A stretch of 24,279 nt of DNA from an uncultured Erysipelotrichaceae bacterium (GTDB lineage: Bacteria; Bacillota_I; Bacilli_A; Erysipelotrichales; Erysipelotrichaceae): NCBI GenBank assembly GCA_937900565.1, contig CALCFG010000039.1, positions 1-24,279 of the forward strand, read 5' to 3'. The notes beneath the pieces are model-generated. The model was not told the DNA's origin. It made no database searches and was given only the letters and a program-made list of their open reading frames with translations. Below are positions 15,741 through 24,279 of this stretch, piece after piece. The first letter of the stretch is position 1. Each line of letters starts with the position of its first letter. Both the position numbers and the translations under genes were made by a program.

Positions 15741-15771
15741 TTGACCTGATAGTTACTATCAGGTTTATTTT
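15741..15771 (+). promoter_or_regulatory. MerR-type promoter with 19-bp spacer and perfect dyad operator
   Basis: The -35 TTGACC (15741-15746) and -10 TATTTT (15766-15771) are 19 bases apart, the over-long spacing of MerR-activated promoters. The spacer region holds a perfect 21-bp dyad at 15744-15764: ACCTGATAGT, a central T, then ACTATCAGGT. It sits 22 bases before the flavoprotein start and 31 bases after the merR stop codon. The fit to the MerR mechanism (operator between -35 and -10) is very good. The binding protein is inferred to be the adjacent MerR product. Confidence 0.82.
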
Positions 15772-15792
15772 ATTTTTAACAAGGAGGATAAT

Positions 15793-18291
15793 ATGAAGAA
15801 AATTATCAAAACAAGTGTTGCTTGCTTGATGACATTATCTGCTTTGGCAGGATGTTCAAGCAAAAGTGGCACATATACTGCAGGTAGTTATACTGGCGAA
15901 GCGCAAGGTTTTGGTGGTACAATTTCTGTCACTATTACTACAGACACCGATAAAATTAAAGATGTTAAAGTAGTGGGGGATAGCGAAACTGCTGAAATTG
16001 GTGGTGCACATTTAGAAGAATTAGCGGCAGCTATTTTAGAAAAACAAAGTGCAGAAATTGATGTTGTTGCGGGAGCAACTTTAACAAGCGAAGGTGTTAA
16101 GGAAGCCACGGCAAAAGCAATTGAATTAGCCAAAGGTGCAGAAGTTAATACCGCAGAATTAAAATACACTGCTGGAACTTATAGTGGCACAGCCCAAGGT
16201 TATAATGGTCCAGTAACATTGGATGTTACATTTAGTGAAGATGCCATTGAAACCATTGAAGTGAAAGAACATAAAGAAACAGAATATGTTGGTACTCCAG
16301 CATTTGATATTATGTTTGAAGATGCCATTACGGCTAATGGCAGCGGGATTGATACAGTCGCAGGAGCTACATTCACTTCAAGAGCAATTAAAGAAGCTCT
16401 AAATGACGCTGCTACCCAAGCAAACGCTACCAATATGGATACCTTCAAATCCAATACTGTAAAACATGAAGCAGGAGAACCTGTTGAAGGTACGTATGAC
16501 GTCGTTGTTATCGGTGCTGGTGGTGCTGGTATGGGTGCTGCAGCGCAAGCAGCACAAAATGGGCAAACAGTGGCAGTAATTGAAACTAATGCTAATATTG
16601 GTGGCAATACATTAGTTTCTGGTGGTTCCAAGCTGTTATCGATTATTTAGTTTGGGATCCAAAAAATCCAGAAGCAACCGAAGCGACTTGGGATTATGAT
16701 GGTAAAACTTATCCTAAAGTTAAGGCAACGCAAGGTCAATTGGATACATTGAAGACAATTTTAAGTTGGAATGAAGCACCATTTGATGAACATTATTTTG
16801 ATGATAAAGAATACGTTCCAGGTGAAATTGATTTAGTGGCACAAGCTGGTGTTCATCAAGAATATTTATCAACTTTAAAAGCTTTAAAAGAAGAAATTAA
16901 AGCCTATGTTGATTATGCCGATAAGCACATTGCAGCTGGTGAAGCAGAAACTGATTTAACTTTGTTCTCAACAGTTAACTTACATATTTTCCAAACTTAT
17001 TATGGCGGGTTACGGTAACTTTGATTTAGTTAAACAATTCTGTGAAGAAGGGTATGATTTAAAAACTTGGCTAGAAGATCAAGGCGCTAAATTTAATGAT
17101 GGTGCAGCCATTACATTAATTGGAGCTTTATGGTATCGCGAAAATATTAATTTAGGTTGTGATATTGATGGTGATGGTGAAATGGAAGCCCGTGGTAACT
17201 GGGGAACTTACTTCTTACCAACTAAAACCACGATTTTAGAAACTTCGTCTACAGCTAAAAATAATACAATTATGACACGTACGACAGCAGAAAGTTTAAT
17301 TGTTGAAGATGGTCGTGTAACAGGAGTTAATGCTGTTAAATATGATGGTACACCTGTCACTTTGCATGCAAATGCTGGCGTTGTCATTGCAACTGGTGGT
17401 TATGCAGCAAATATTAATGAAGTAATTGATAGCAATGATTATTGGGATGTATCCTATATTACCAATAAAACAGGTACAACAAACCGTAGTTCTTTAACTG
17501 GTTCTGGTATCGAAATGGCAAAAGTATTGGATGCTGCAACTACAGGTATGGAATTTACCCAAATGATGCCAATTTCTTGGATTGATAACGGGGATCTAGC
17601 GTTTGGTAATGGGTTATATGGAGTCTATATTAATCCTACGACTGGTAAACGCTTCGTTGATGAATCTGCTGAACGTGATGTTTTATCTTTAGGTGAATTC
17701 CGAAATGGTGTTAATGTTAATGGTACGGTTGGTACTTTCTTAGAAATTACAAACGCCAATACACCACTTACTTATCCTTATCCATATGATGAATATGAAG
17801 GAACAACCCCTGTTAAATTAGGTAGCGAAGATGTTGAAAACCGTGTATATTACTTCTCAAATAAAGAAGAATTACAATCTATTTTAGATAAATTTGGTAT
17901 GAGTGCTAAACCTGAAGATATCTATGCAACCGTTGAAGCATATGATCAATCAATCTTAGCGGGTGAACAACCAAGTGATGGTGTTTCGAAACATCAATCT
18001 ACAGTAACAGTTGGTACTGTAGGTGAAGATGGAAGCTATCAATTGGATGGACAACGTTTACGTATTCGTGTAATGGCACCAAGTACTCACCATACAATGG
18101 GTGGTTTAGTTGTGGATACACAACGTCACGTATTGGATGGCGAAGGAAATGCTATTGCTGGATTATACGCTGCAGGTGAAGTTACAGGTGGTATCCATGC
18201 GGGTAATCGTTTAGGTGGAAATGCAATCGTTGAAATTTTTGTTTCTGGACGCAATGCCGCCAATGCTATCTTAGCTGATAGTAAAAACTAA
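15793..18291 (+). pseudogene. extracellular FMN/FAD fumarate-reductase-type flavoprotein, frame broken twice
   Basis: The gene begins with a lipoprotein signal (lipobox LAGC, Cys21), then two FMN_bind domains with covalent flavinylation motifs DVVAGATLTS (90-99) and DTVAGATFTS (187-196), normally modified by ApbE, then an FAD_binding_2 domain from VVVIGAGGAGMGAA (237-250) onward. The domain ends with HHTMGGLVVDTQRHVLD, GLYAAGEVTGGIHAGNRLGG and IVEIFVSGR, typical of fumarate/urocanate-type reductases. Breaks: near 16630, after GGNTLVSGG, the frame shifts (codons continue AVIDYLVWDPKNPE one frame over); near 17000, after YYGG, another shift with roughly ten codons missing compared with relatives. 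The segments are 15793-16650, about 16632-17018 and about 17002-18291. Relatives act outside the membrane as terminal reductases. It sits under a MerR-type promoter (GGAGG before ATG 15793). As written it cannot make a full reductase. Confidence 0.88.
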
Positions 18292-18301
18292 CTATAAGTA
18301 G

Positions 18302-18350
18302 AAATGAAGCGATTTGGTGTAATATCATCGCTTCATTTTACTATTTTTTA
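18302..18350 (+). terminator. rho-independent terminator of the flavoprotein gene
   Basis: AAATGAAGCGAT (18302-18313) pairs perfectly with ATCGCTTCATTT (18327-18338) across a 13-base loop, followed by TTACTATTTTTT. Confidence 0.88.
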
Positions 18351-18377
18351 TCCTGAAAAACGTGTGCAATAACAGTA

Positions 18378-19242
18378 ATGGATAAATATAAAAGTTTAGT
18401 TGCGCAATATATTGAAAATACTAATAAATGTGTTCAGTATCCGGGACAGATTGAAGAAAATCTTGATAAGCAAACCTATATTGCAAAATTAGTTGAAAAC
18501 AATCAAGCATTGCATCAAATGTTACAGAAGAATAATCAATTATTGGATGATTTATTTTTTCCTCGCAAGATATTTATGCGATGAGTGATGAGGATTATCA
18601 TTATTTACAATATTTTGTTGATCAAGTAATAAAAGAATTACCAGATTTGGATTCTGACTTAATCTTTGAAATTTATACGGTATTATTGCATTATGCTCAT
18701 TTAAACCTATCAGTAGATGAACAAATTGAAAATGAATACTTCGTTAGTTATTATACATATTCCATCCAATTAAATTTAATACCATACTTTAAATCAATCT
18801 ATAAAGCTTATAATAGCATAAAATATGATTCGTATTTTAAATTACCAATTGTAAAACTAAATCATCGTAAACTGACGGATTGTGAATTTGCGCAAATATA
18901 ATTACACTCAGAATTGGAAATATCTTTATTAAAGATATTAAACTCAACCCTTGCTTAAGTGAATCCATTACGTTCCATCATCAAAGTTATGATGGCCATG
19001 GTGGATATCCTAAACTTGAAAATAGTCATCATACAGTGTTTGTGGATATTATTAAAGTAACGGATAGCTTGGATGCTGCCAGTGATCATATAGGACGGCG
19101 TTACTCGGATATGAAAGATTTCAATCAAATCTATGAAGAACTCAAATTATTTGCTGGTTCAATCTATTCTACGAATATTATTGAATTATTGGATGATCCA
19201 ATCTTCTTAAATCAACTCCATCAATCCTTTGTTACACAATGA
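18378..19242 (+). pseudogene. broken HD-GYP-like signalling protein
   Basis: Three frame pieces join into one protein of about 285 residues. Piece 1 (18378-18584) is helical (MDKYKSLVAQYIENTNK). A one-base shift near 18563 leads to SQDIYAMSDEDYHYLQYF and a helical region, then KLNHRKLTDCEFAQI, matching the KxxxLTDxEFxxIKxHxxxG part of an HD-GYP domain. A TAA at 18899 and a one-base loss near 18916 follow; the next frame has NIFIKDIKLNP, ITFHHQSYDGHGGYP (the HHExxDGxGYP hallmark) and VDIIKVTDSLDAASDHIGR. HD-GYP proteins hydrolyse cyclic di-GMP. The upstream metal-binding HD pair is not visible, so it may have been a degenerate HD-GYP domain even before breaking. The family call is firm only for the C-terminal half. 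Confidence 0.72.
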
Positions 19243-19269
19243 GAAAATATTTAGAATTAAAAAATATTT

Positions 19270-19305
19270 AAATGATGCAACTTAATTAAGTTGCATCATT
19301 TTGTT
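19270..19305 (+). terminator. long perfect palindrome acting as terminator
   Basis: The 32 bases 19270-19301 are a perfect palindrome (arms AAATGATGCAACTTAA and its complement), followed by TTGTTG and sitting 28 bases after the HD-GYP-like stop. As RNA it folds into a stem with a small loop and a short T-tract. Confidence 0.75.
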
Positions 19306-19341
19306 GATGTTGGGTTGATTTAAGACGATTAAACTAAAGCT

Positions 19342-20009
19342 ATGAATCAATTAAGTTTAATCGACATTTTGTTATGTTTAATTATTTATAGCTTTTTAGG
19401 GTGGTGTTGTGAGTCTATTTATTGTTCTTTGGCAAAAGGTGAATGGATCAATCGTGGATTTTTGACGGGTCCATTTTGTCCGATATATGGATTTGGAGCT
19501 TTGATTACTTTGTATTTTTTGCAATACTTGCCAAACAGCGCACTTATCGTATTTATTGGTGGTCTTTTATTAACATCAACCTTAGAATATGTGACTTCAT
19601 GGTTAATGGAAAAATGTTTTAATGCGCGTTGGTGGGATTATAGTAAGCGACCTTTTAATTTGAATGGTAGGGTATGTTTGTTAAATTCGACATTGTTGTT
19701 GATTTAACATTAGCGATACGTAGCGCGTTAGGTATTAATATTCGTTTAAAAACTGTTAATCAATTGCGTGAACAGTTGATTGAAAAATATGGAACAATAG
19801 ACAATAAATTAGATTTAAAGCAATTGGAAAAATATCTTGCTGAACATAATATTCGTGATGATTTATCGGATAAATTTAAGCAATCCATTCATCAAGTAAA
19901 CTTTTTTGAACGCCGATTAATGCATTCATTTCCGCAATTACAACATCACCAATATCCGAAACAATTGGAACAATTAAAAGAAGAAGCTAAGCACAAGAAT
20001 AAACAATAA
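19342..20009 (+). pseudogene. PF06541 (CmpB-like) membrane protein with internal deletion
   Basis: The first piece (19342-19707) opens with LCLIIYSFLGWCCESIYC and continues GFLTGPFCPIYGFGA, WWDYSKRPFNLNGRVCL, the hallmark stretches of the PF06541 family, often labelled putative ABC transporter permease. The frame then runs out within ten codons. The second piece, one frame over (readable from about 19680 to 20009), resumes at FDIVVDLTLAIRSALGINIR, which in relatives follows the last membrane helix, and ends in a charged cytoplasmic tail. Compared with relatives roughly 40-50 residues, about two membrane helices, are missing at the join, together with a frameshift. A sequencing slip would not remove that much, so this is a real deletion. 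No ribosome site is evident before ATG 19342. Confidence 0.78.
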
Positions 20010-20012
20010 AAT

Positions 20013-20037
20013 AACCTTATCCTTAGCTAAGATAAGG
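20013..20037. terminator. bidirectional terminator between convergent genes
   Basis: ACCTTATC (20013-20020) pairs with GATAAGGT (20030-20037); the inner TTAGCTAA closes the stem with one bulged C. It lies between the PF06541 remnant and rnhC, which converge. A-rich and T-rich flanks support use from both sides. Confidence 0.75.
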
Positions 20038-20041
20038 TATT

Positions 20042-20938
20042 CTATAATTTTTTTTTAATATTCGAAAAGTGACATTTTGTAACATAAGGTAAAATTGCTT
20101 TTCCTTTTTCGTTAATTAATCGATTAATATCTTCATCCACTTGTTTACCAGCGCCTTTATGTAAGGTAAAACCAACTTGAGTGGATAGTTGATCCATGGC
20201 TTGTAAAAATAAATAGCGGGCAATCATGGAACTAATTGCGACACTAATGAAGCTCGATTCAGCCTTGGTTTGAAAAGTTAAGTTAGAAATAATGGGCGAT
20301 TGGTTCTTTAAATAGCGATAATATGAGTTTTCCGGTGTAAATTGATCGACCACACAAAGTTTAGGTAATTGCTTAATTTTTGTTTGTAAATGCGCATAGG
20401 CACTATTATGCAATATGGCTTTTAACGCATTCAAATTATATTGTTGATGGACATCATTATATTTTTTATTATCTAAAATTAAGCTGGCATAAGGAACGAT
20501 ATTCATTAATTTTGGAGCCACCTCTGAGATCCAATCATCGCTTAATTGTTTGGAATCGTTAATATTGTATGGCTGTAATTGTTCATAAATGGTTTCATCC
20601 ACATAACTAGCAACTACTACAATAGGCCCAAATACATCCCCAGTGCCAACTTCATCACTTCCTGCTTGAGGTAATACAGTTGAGATAATCTTAGGTGATG
20701 GATTGGACTCTTTTTTGAGTTGGGGATTTAGAAATGGAGTGGCTAATGCATTTGCATTTACCCCTTGAAAGACTACTTTACCGGAAGTATATAGGTTAAT
20801 GGTAACTGCGTCAACTTTTGCGCAAAAACGAACGTATTGATTTTTAGAAGCAATTGCACTGTTTTGATATTTTTGTATTAATTCATTTTGTTGCTGATTA
20901 TTTAATTGGATAGAAATATTTTCACTCATGGTAACCAT
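20042..20938 (-). CDS. rnhC: ribonuclease HIII
   Basis: A 298-residue enzyme that cuts the RNA strand of RNA-DNA hybrids. The N-terminal 80 residues are the DUF3378 TBP-like substrate-binding domain that separates RNase HIII from HII. The catalytic domain begins AGSDEVGTGDVFGPIVV (about 92-108), with the DE pair of the active site; NDSKQLSD and CVVDQFTPENSY carry further conserved residues. It is transcribed divergently from cvpA-mutS2, a neighbourhood shared with other Firmicutes. Two Met codons lie at the start (20938 and 20929), neither with a strong ribosome site, so the start could be 9 bases shorter. Confidence 0.95.
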   Translation of the reverse strand: MVTMSENISIQLNNQQQNELIQKYQNSAIASKNQYVRFCAKVDAVTINLYTSGKVVFQGVNANALATPFLNPQLKKESNPSPKIISTVLPQAGSDEVGTGDVFGPIVVVASYVDETIYEQLQPYNINDSKQLSDDWISEVAPKLMNIVPYASLILDNKKYNDVHQQYNLNALKAILHNSAYAHLQTKIKQLPKLCVVDQFTPENSYYRYLKNQSPIISNLTFQTKAESSFISVAISSMIARYLFLQAMDQLSTQVGFTLHKGAGKQVDEDINRLINEKGKAILPYVTKCHFSNIKKKL

Positions 20939-20950
20939 TTTAGCATAGAC

Positions 20951-20979
20951 TTTAATCGTTTGTTTGATTCGTGTAAAAT
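20951..20979 (+). promoter_or_regulatory. candidate promoter for cvpA-mutS2-uvrC
   Basis: TTTAAT (20951-20956), a 17-base spacer and TAAAAT (20974-20979) lie in the 67-base gap between the divergent rnhC and cvpA genes. The -35 is a weak match. The ribosome site GAAAGAGAG follows before ATG 21006. Confidence 0.45.
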
Positions 20980-21005
20980 AGTAAAGAATAAGAAAGAGAG
21001 ATTTT

Positions 21006-21680
21006 ATGATTCAATTATTTGAAAATTTTGAAATGATCATTAATGTAATGGCATTAATTATATTAATTATTTGTGTATGGAAAGGTTATAAAGATGGGTT
21101 TGCGTTATCTTTATATGATTTAGTATCTTTTGTATTAATATTATTTATTGCATACAGTGTTGCGATATCGTTGGCCTCCGTATTACCATTAGTCCCGCAA
21201 TCTGTTTTAACGCAATTAACCATTGCAAACAATGAATTGTTGGATATGATGATCAATGTTGCATTATTTTATTTAATTAATTTGTTGGTTTGGTTTTTAA
21301 TATTATTTATTGGATTAAAAGTCTTATCCTTGTTATTACGTCAAGTGTTAAAAGCTTTTAAAAATATCCCTTTACTTGGTAAATGCAATCAATATTTAGG
21401 AGTGTTTTTCGGAATAATTAAAACATATTTGTTGATTCTTTTGATGGGGTGGGTTTTCAGTTTGCCTGTCTTTACCAATGGTACAGCCATGGTGAACGCC
21501 AGTGTGATAGCACCAATCAATAATATAAGTAAGGAAGTCTTTACATCATTAAATAAAGCGTATGATTTAAGTAGTATTATTAAAAAATCAAGTGAAAGTA
21601 TGAGTGAGTTTGCTCAATTGTCGCAAGAGCAAATTGACCAACTAATTCAAGAAGCGGCCAATCTTTTTGTGGAGGAATAA
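21006..21680 (+). CDS. cvpA: CvpA-family membrane protein
   Basis: A 224-residue integral membrane protein with four hydrophobic segments (about residues 12-28, 33-62, 80-108 and 128-150), matching the CvpA family named from colicin V production in E. coli. The family stretch GYKDGFALSLYDLVSFVL follows the first segment, as in CvpA. In many Firmicutes cvpA sits directly before mutS2, as here. The stop codon is only one base from the mutS2 start, so the two are coupled. Its molecular role is not settled. Confidence 0.85.
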   Translation: MIQLFENFEMIINVMALIILIICVWKGYKDGFALSLYDLVSFVLILFIAYSVAISLASVLPLVPQSVLTQLTIANNELLDMMINVALFYLINLLVWFLILFIGLKVLSLLLRQVLKAFKNIPLLGKCNQYLGVFFGIIKTYLLILLMGWVFSLPVFTNGTAMVNASVIAPINNISKEVFTSLNKAYDLSSIIKKSSESMSEFAQLSQEQIDQLIQEAANLFVEE

Positions 21681-21681
21681 A

Positions 21682-23958
21682 ATGTTAGATTCGTTTGAAT
21701 ATCAAGCATTAATTAATAATGTCAGTGCGTATGCGCTCACAGATTTAGGTAAAATAGCTATTCAAGAAAGTAAACCATTGTTTAATCGATTAATAATTAA
21801 AAGGGACAGCGCCCGTTTAAAAGATGCCTTTGCGTTAGTAAATAAAGGTTATGATATTGAACTTCCACAAACAATGGATATTAATTATGAGTTAAATGCG
21901 GTGAGTAAAGGTATCGTTTTAACAAGCAATCAATGTTTAAAAGTAATGAAAGTCGCACGTGCGGTAATTGCGTTGCGTAAGCAATATCGTAGCTTTAATG
22001 AAGTGAAAACGATACATTTGGATGAATTATTTGCTACATTGGAAATCGATGCATCTTTTTTGACTTTTTTGAATAAAGTCATTGATGATGCAGGTGAAAT
22101 TAAAGAAGATGCCAGTGAAACATTATTAAATTTAAATAGAGAATTAGCTATTACAAAAGGACGTTTTGATAAAGTGATTGCCCATTTTATTCAAAACAAT
22201 AAAGCGTCATTACAAGAGAGTTTCACAATGACACGTGATGGAAGAGTTTGCGTGCTTGTAATGGTGAAAGATAAAAATAAATTTCATGGTTATCAACACG
22301 GAGAGTCTGCTTCCGGACTTGCCAGTTATGTTGAACCGGATACTTTTATTCATTACAATAATGAAATTGCCTCGATTAACGCTAACATTGAACAAGAAAT
22401 TCATGCTTTGCTTGTACAATGCAGTCAAATAATAGCGTCCCATAAAGATGCATTGTTGGCCAATATGGAAACGTGTGTATTAATTGATAGTATTATGGCA
22501 AAAGCTAAATGGGGTGTTAGTAACCAAGGGTGCGTTGCACAATTGCAAGATGATAATTATGGTTACGAATTGGTTCGTGTGCGTCATCCATTAATTGACG
22601 CTAAGAAAGTTGTTGCGAATAATATTGTCTGTACTAATGGTAAAAAGATTATTCTAATAACGGGTGCCAATACGGCTGGGAAAACTGTTTTATTAAAAAC
22701 TATTGGTCTTGCTTTTTATATGATGGCTTCGGGATTACCAATTTTAGCGGATGAAGCTAAATTAAGTCTTATTGATCGGATTTTAGATGATATAGGGGAT
22801 CAACAATCCATTGTGGAATCATTATCGACTTTCTCAAGTCATGTTCATGCCTGGAAAGTTGCGTTAGATAAAGCAAGTCAACATTCACTTGTTTTATTGG
22901 ATGAATTAGGGACTGGAACGGATCCTAAAGAAGGCCAAGCATTGGGTCAAGCGTTATTGGAACGATTGGTGGATAAAGGATGTTATGTTGTTGCGACTAC
23001 TCACTTTCAATCGATTAAAGAATATGGCTTAACGCAAGAAAGTGTAATCTGTGGGGCAATGAATTTTGATGTTGATCAATTGAAACCGACGTATCAATTT
23101 ATCCAAGGTTCCTTAGGCGTTTCTTATGCATTTGAAATTGCCAGTGAATATGGTTTAGATCAACAACTTATTGAACGAGCGAAATATTTAAAAGTCCAAC
23201 AAGAACATCAATCTGAACGATTAATGAAAATGTTGGCTACTAAAGAAAAAGAATTATTGGAGCAAGCTGAATTATTAGAGGCGCAAAAACAACTATTTGA
23301 GAATGAACAGGAAAGCTTTAAACAAGCTTACAATGATAAGCTAAAAAAGCTAGAAAATACCTATCAAGATAAATTGGAACAATTAACTTCTAACATGGAA
23401 ACGAAAATGGAAACTTTGGAAAGTCTTTTAGCTTCCATTAAACCGCATATGCCACAAAATGAAATTGCCATTATTAAGGCTAAAGCAAAACAACTGAATC
23501 CGAATATTATTGAAACTAATGATGAACCGTTAAAGATTGGTGATATGGCAAAAATTAATGGATCCAATTCAATATCCATTCAAGGGAATAAAGTTGATGC
23601 ATTGCTTAACGGTAAAACTATTCATACCAAATTAAATAAATTAAGTAAAACCATTGCCCAAATGCCAGTTAAAAAAGTGGCTAAAAAAGTAGCGAAAGAC
23701 TTTACTCCAACCCCAGTGCAAACACGCCTTAATATATTAGGCCATACCGTTGAAGAAGGTATAAGCGCTGTCGATTCATTTATTGATCAAGCATTGGTTG
23801 CTAATCAAAAACGTATCGTTGTCATTACTGGGGATGGTTCAGGACGATTACGTTCAGGTATTCATGATCACCTAAGGAAAAATCGTTATGTTGATCATTT
23901 TGAATTGGCGCCACGCAGTGAAGGAGCAACTGGTGCTACTGTTGTTTATTTAAAGTAA
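21682..23958 (+). CDS. mutS2: MutS2 family ATPase with atypical Smr domain
   Basis: A 758-residue protein with the MutS2 layout: helical lever/clamp region, ATPase domain, long coiled coil and a C-terminal Smr domain. Known MutS2 proteins suppress recombination or rescue collided ribosomes. Walker A reads GANTAGKT from residue 328 (bases 22663 on; usually GPNTGGKT) and Walker B LVLLDELGTGTDPKEG. The coiled coil (about 500-585) is K/E/Q-rich. In the Smr domain (about 680-758) the usual LDLRG reads LNILG and the usual HGxGTGxLR reads TGDGSGRLR, so residues linked to nuclease activity are changed. ATG 21682 is chosen for its GGAGG at 21671-21675; the open frame to 21667 lies inside cvpA. uvrC follows by 9 bases. 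Confidence 0.95.
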   Translation: MLDSFEYQALINNVSAYALTDLGKIAIQESKPLFNRLIIKRDSARLKDAFALVNKGYDIELPQTMDINYELNAVSKGIVLTSNQCLKVMKVARAVIALRKQYRSFNEVKTIHLDELFATLEIDASFLTFLNKVIDDAGEIKEDASETLLNLNRELAITKGRFDKVIAHFIQNNKASLQESFTMTRDGRVCVLVMVKDKNKFHGYQHGESASGLASYVEPDTFIHYNNEIASINANIEQEIHALLVQCSQIIASHKDALLANMETCVLIDSIMAKAKWGVSNQGCVAQLQDDNYGYELVRVRHPLIDAKKVVANNIVCTNGKKIILITGANTAGKTVLLKTIGLAFYMMASGLPILADEAKLSLIDRILDDIGDQQSIVESLSTFSSHVHAWKVALDKASQHSLVLLDELGTGTDPKEGQALGQALLERLVDKGCYVVATTHFQSIKEYGLTQESVICGAMNFDVDQLKPTYQFIQGSLGVSYAFEIASEYGLDQQLIERAKYLKVQQEHQSERLMKMLATKEKELLEQAELLEAQKQLFENEQESFKQAYNDKLKKLENTYQDKLEQLTSNMETKMETLESLLASIKPHMPQNEIAIIKAKAKQLNPNIIETNDEPLKIGDMAKINGSNSISIQGNKVDALLNGKTIHTKLNKLSKTIAQMPVKKVAKKVAKDFTPTPVQTRLNILGHTVEEGISAVDSFIDQALVANQKRIVVITGDGSGRLRSGIHDHLRKNRYVDHFELAPRSEGATGATVVYLK

Positions 23959-23967
23959 ATTAATTTC

Positions 23968-24279
23968 ATGACATCCAATTATATAAAAGATAAATTAGCT
24001 ACGTTACCATTAGAACCAGGATGCTATCAAATGAAAGATAGTGAAGGGAATATTATTTATGTTGGTAAAGCAAAAAAATTAAAAAATCGTGTGAGTTCTT
24101 ACTTTACGGGAAGTCACAATTTTAAGACTACCAAACTCGTATCAAATATTGCCGATTTTGATTTTATTGTGACTAAAAGTGAAAAGGAAGCATTAATCTT
24201 AGAAATAAATTTAATTAAGAAATATCGTCCTAAATACAATATTCAATTCATGGACGATACATCCTATCCATACATTCAA
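23968..24279 (+). CDS. uvrC: UvrABC system protein C, N-terminal part, 3' end missing
   Basis: UvrC makes the dual incision in nucleotide excision repair with UvrA and UvrB. Only the first 104 codons are in the window. They hold the GIY-YIG-type nuclease domain that makes the 3' incision: LPLEPGCYQMKDSEGNIIYV, then GKAKKLKNRVSSYF, ALILEINLIKKYRPKYNI and MDDTSYPYI. The conserved Tyr, Arg (in KNRV) and Glu (in LEINLIK) are present. ATG 23968 follows the mutS2 stop by 9 bases without a strong ribosome site, suggesting translation coupled to mutS2. The gene runs off the right edge. Confidence 0.95.
   Translation, partial: MTSNYIKDKLATLPLEPGCYQMKDSEGNIIYVGKAKKLKNRVSSYFTGSHNFKTTKLVSNIADFDFIVTKSEKEALILEINLIKKYRPKYNIQFMDDTSYPYIQ

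Noticed and set aside
15744..15764. Dyad before the flavoprotein read as a terminator for merR
   Set aside because: A T-rich stretch follows, but the dyad lies exactly between a -35 and -10 spaced 19 bases apart, which fits a MerR operator far better.
16200..16631. 143-codon minus-strand open frame opposite the flavoprotein
   Set aside because: Ala/Pro/Ser/Val-rich composition is the reverse reading of the FMN/FAD domains; no independent support.

Overview
The window looks like a low-GC Firmicute chromosome, most likely an Erysipelotrichia-type gut or oral anaerobe. The reasons are A/T-rich codon use, strong AGGAGG-type ribosome binding sites, Gram-positive core genes (hprK-lgt-ppaX order, rnhC, cvpA, mutS2, uvrC), lipoprotein ABC binding proteins and an extracellular FMN/FAD reductase. 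No rRNA, tRNA, CRISPR array, insertion sequence or phage gene was seen.

Left end (1-2945): the 3' part of hprK, then a single gene fusing an Lgt-like membrane domain to a PpaX-type HAD phosphatase, a bidirectional terminator, and a broken convergent NagB-like isomerase gene. This part uses CAG for Gln often and mixed Leu codons. From about 3080 rightwards Gln is almost always CAA and Leu almost always TTA/TTG, so the window changes character between 2945 and 3080. The adjoining 3100-3890 is the wreck of a two-component system on the minus strand.

Middle (3900-15710): a four-gene ABC importer operon with two tandem paralogous binding lipoproteins, a permease and an ATPase; a KDPG-aldolase-like/VOC fusion that lacks the aldolase active-site residues; a VanY carboxypeptidase overlapping a FemABX-type peptidoglycan branching enzyme; a MarR regulator followed by the remnant of an FMN-binding lipoprotein; an ABC-F ATPase with a structured leader and a possible leader peptide; a PfkB sugar kinase; and a MerR regulator.

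Right part (15741-24279): a textbook MerR-type promoter (19-bp spacer filled by a perfect dyad) drives an extracellular lipoprotein with two FMN-binding domains and a fumarate-reductase-type FAD domain, but that reading frame is broken twice. Two more broken genes follow (an HD-GYP-like protein and a PF06541 membrane protein). Then comes an intact DNA-maintenance block: rnhC (minus), cvpA, mutS2 with an atypical Smr domain, and the start of uvrC.

Seven broken genes in 24 kb, several with internal deletions of tens of codons, suggest ongoing gene decay in sensing and respiration functions. Base-level sequence errors cannot be excluded for the single-base frameshifts. The points most worth following are the Lgt-PpaX fusion with a lost Lgt active site, the MerR operator/flavoprotein pair, the ABC-F leader, the dead aldolase-VOC protein, and the junction near 2945-3080.
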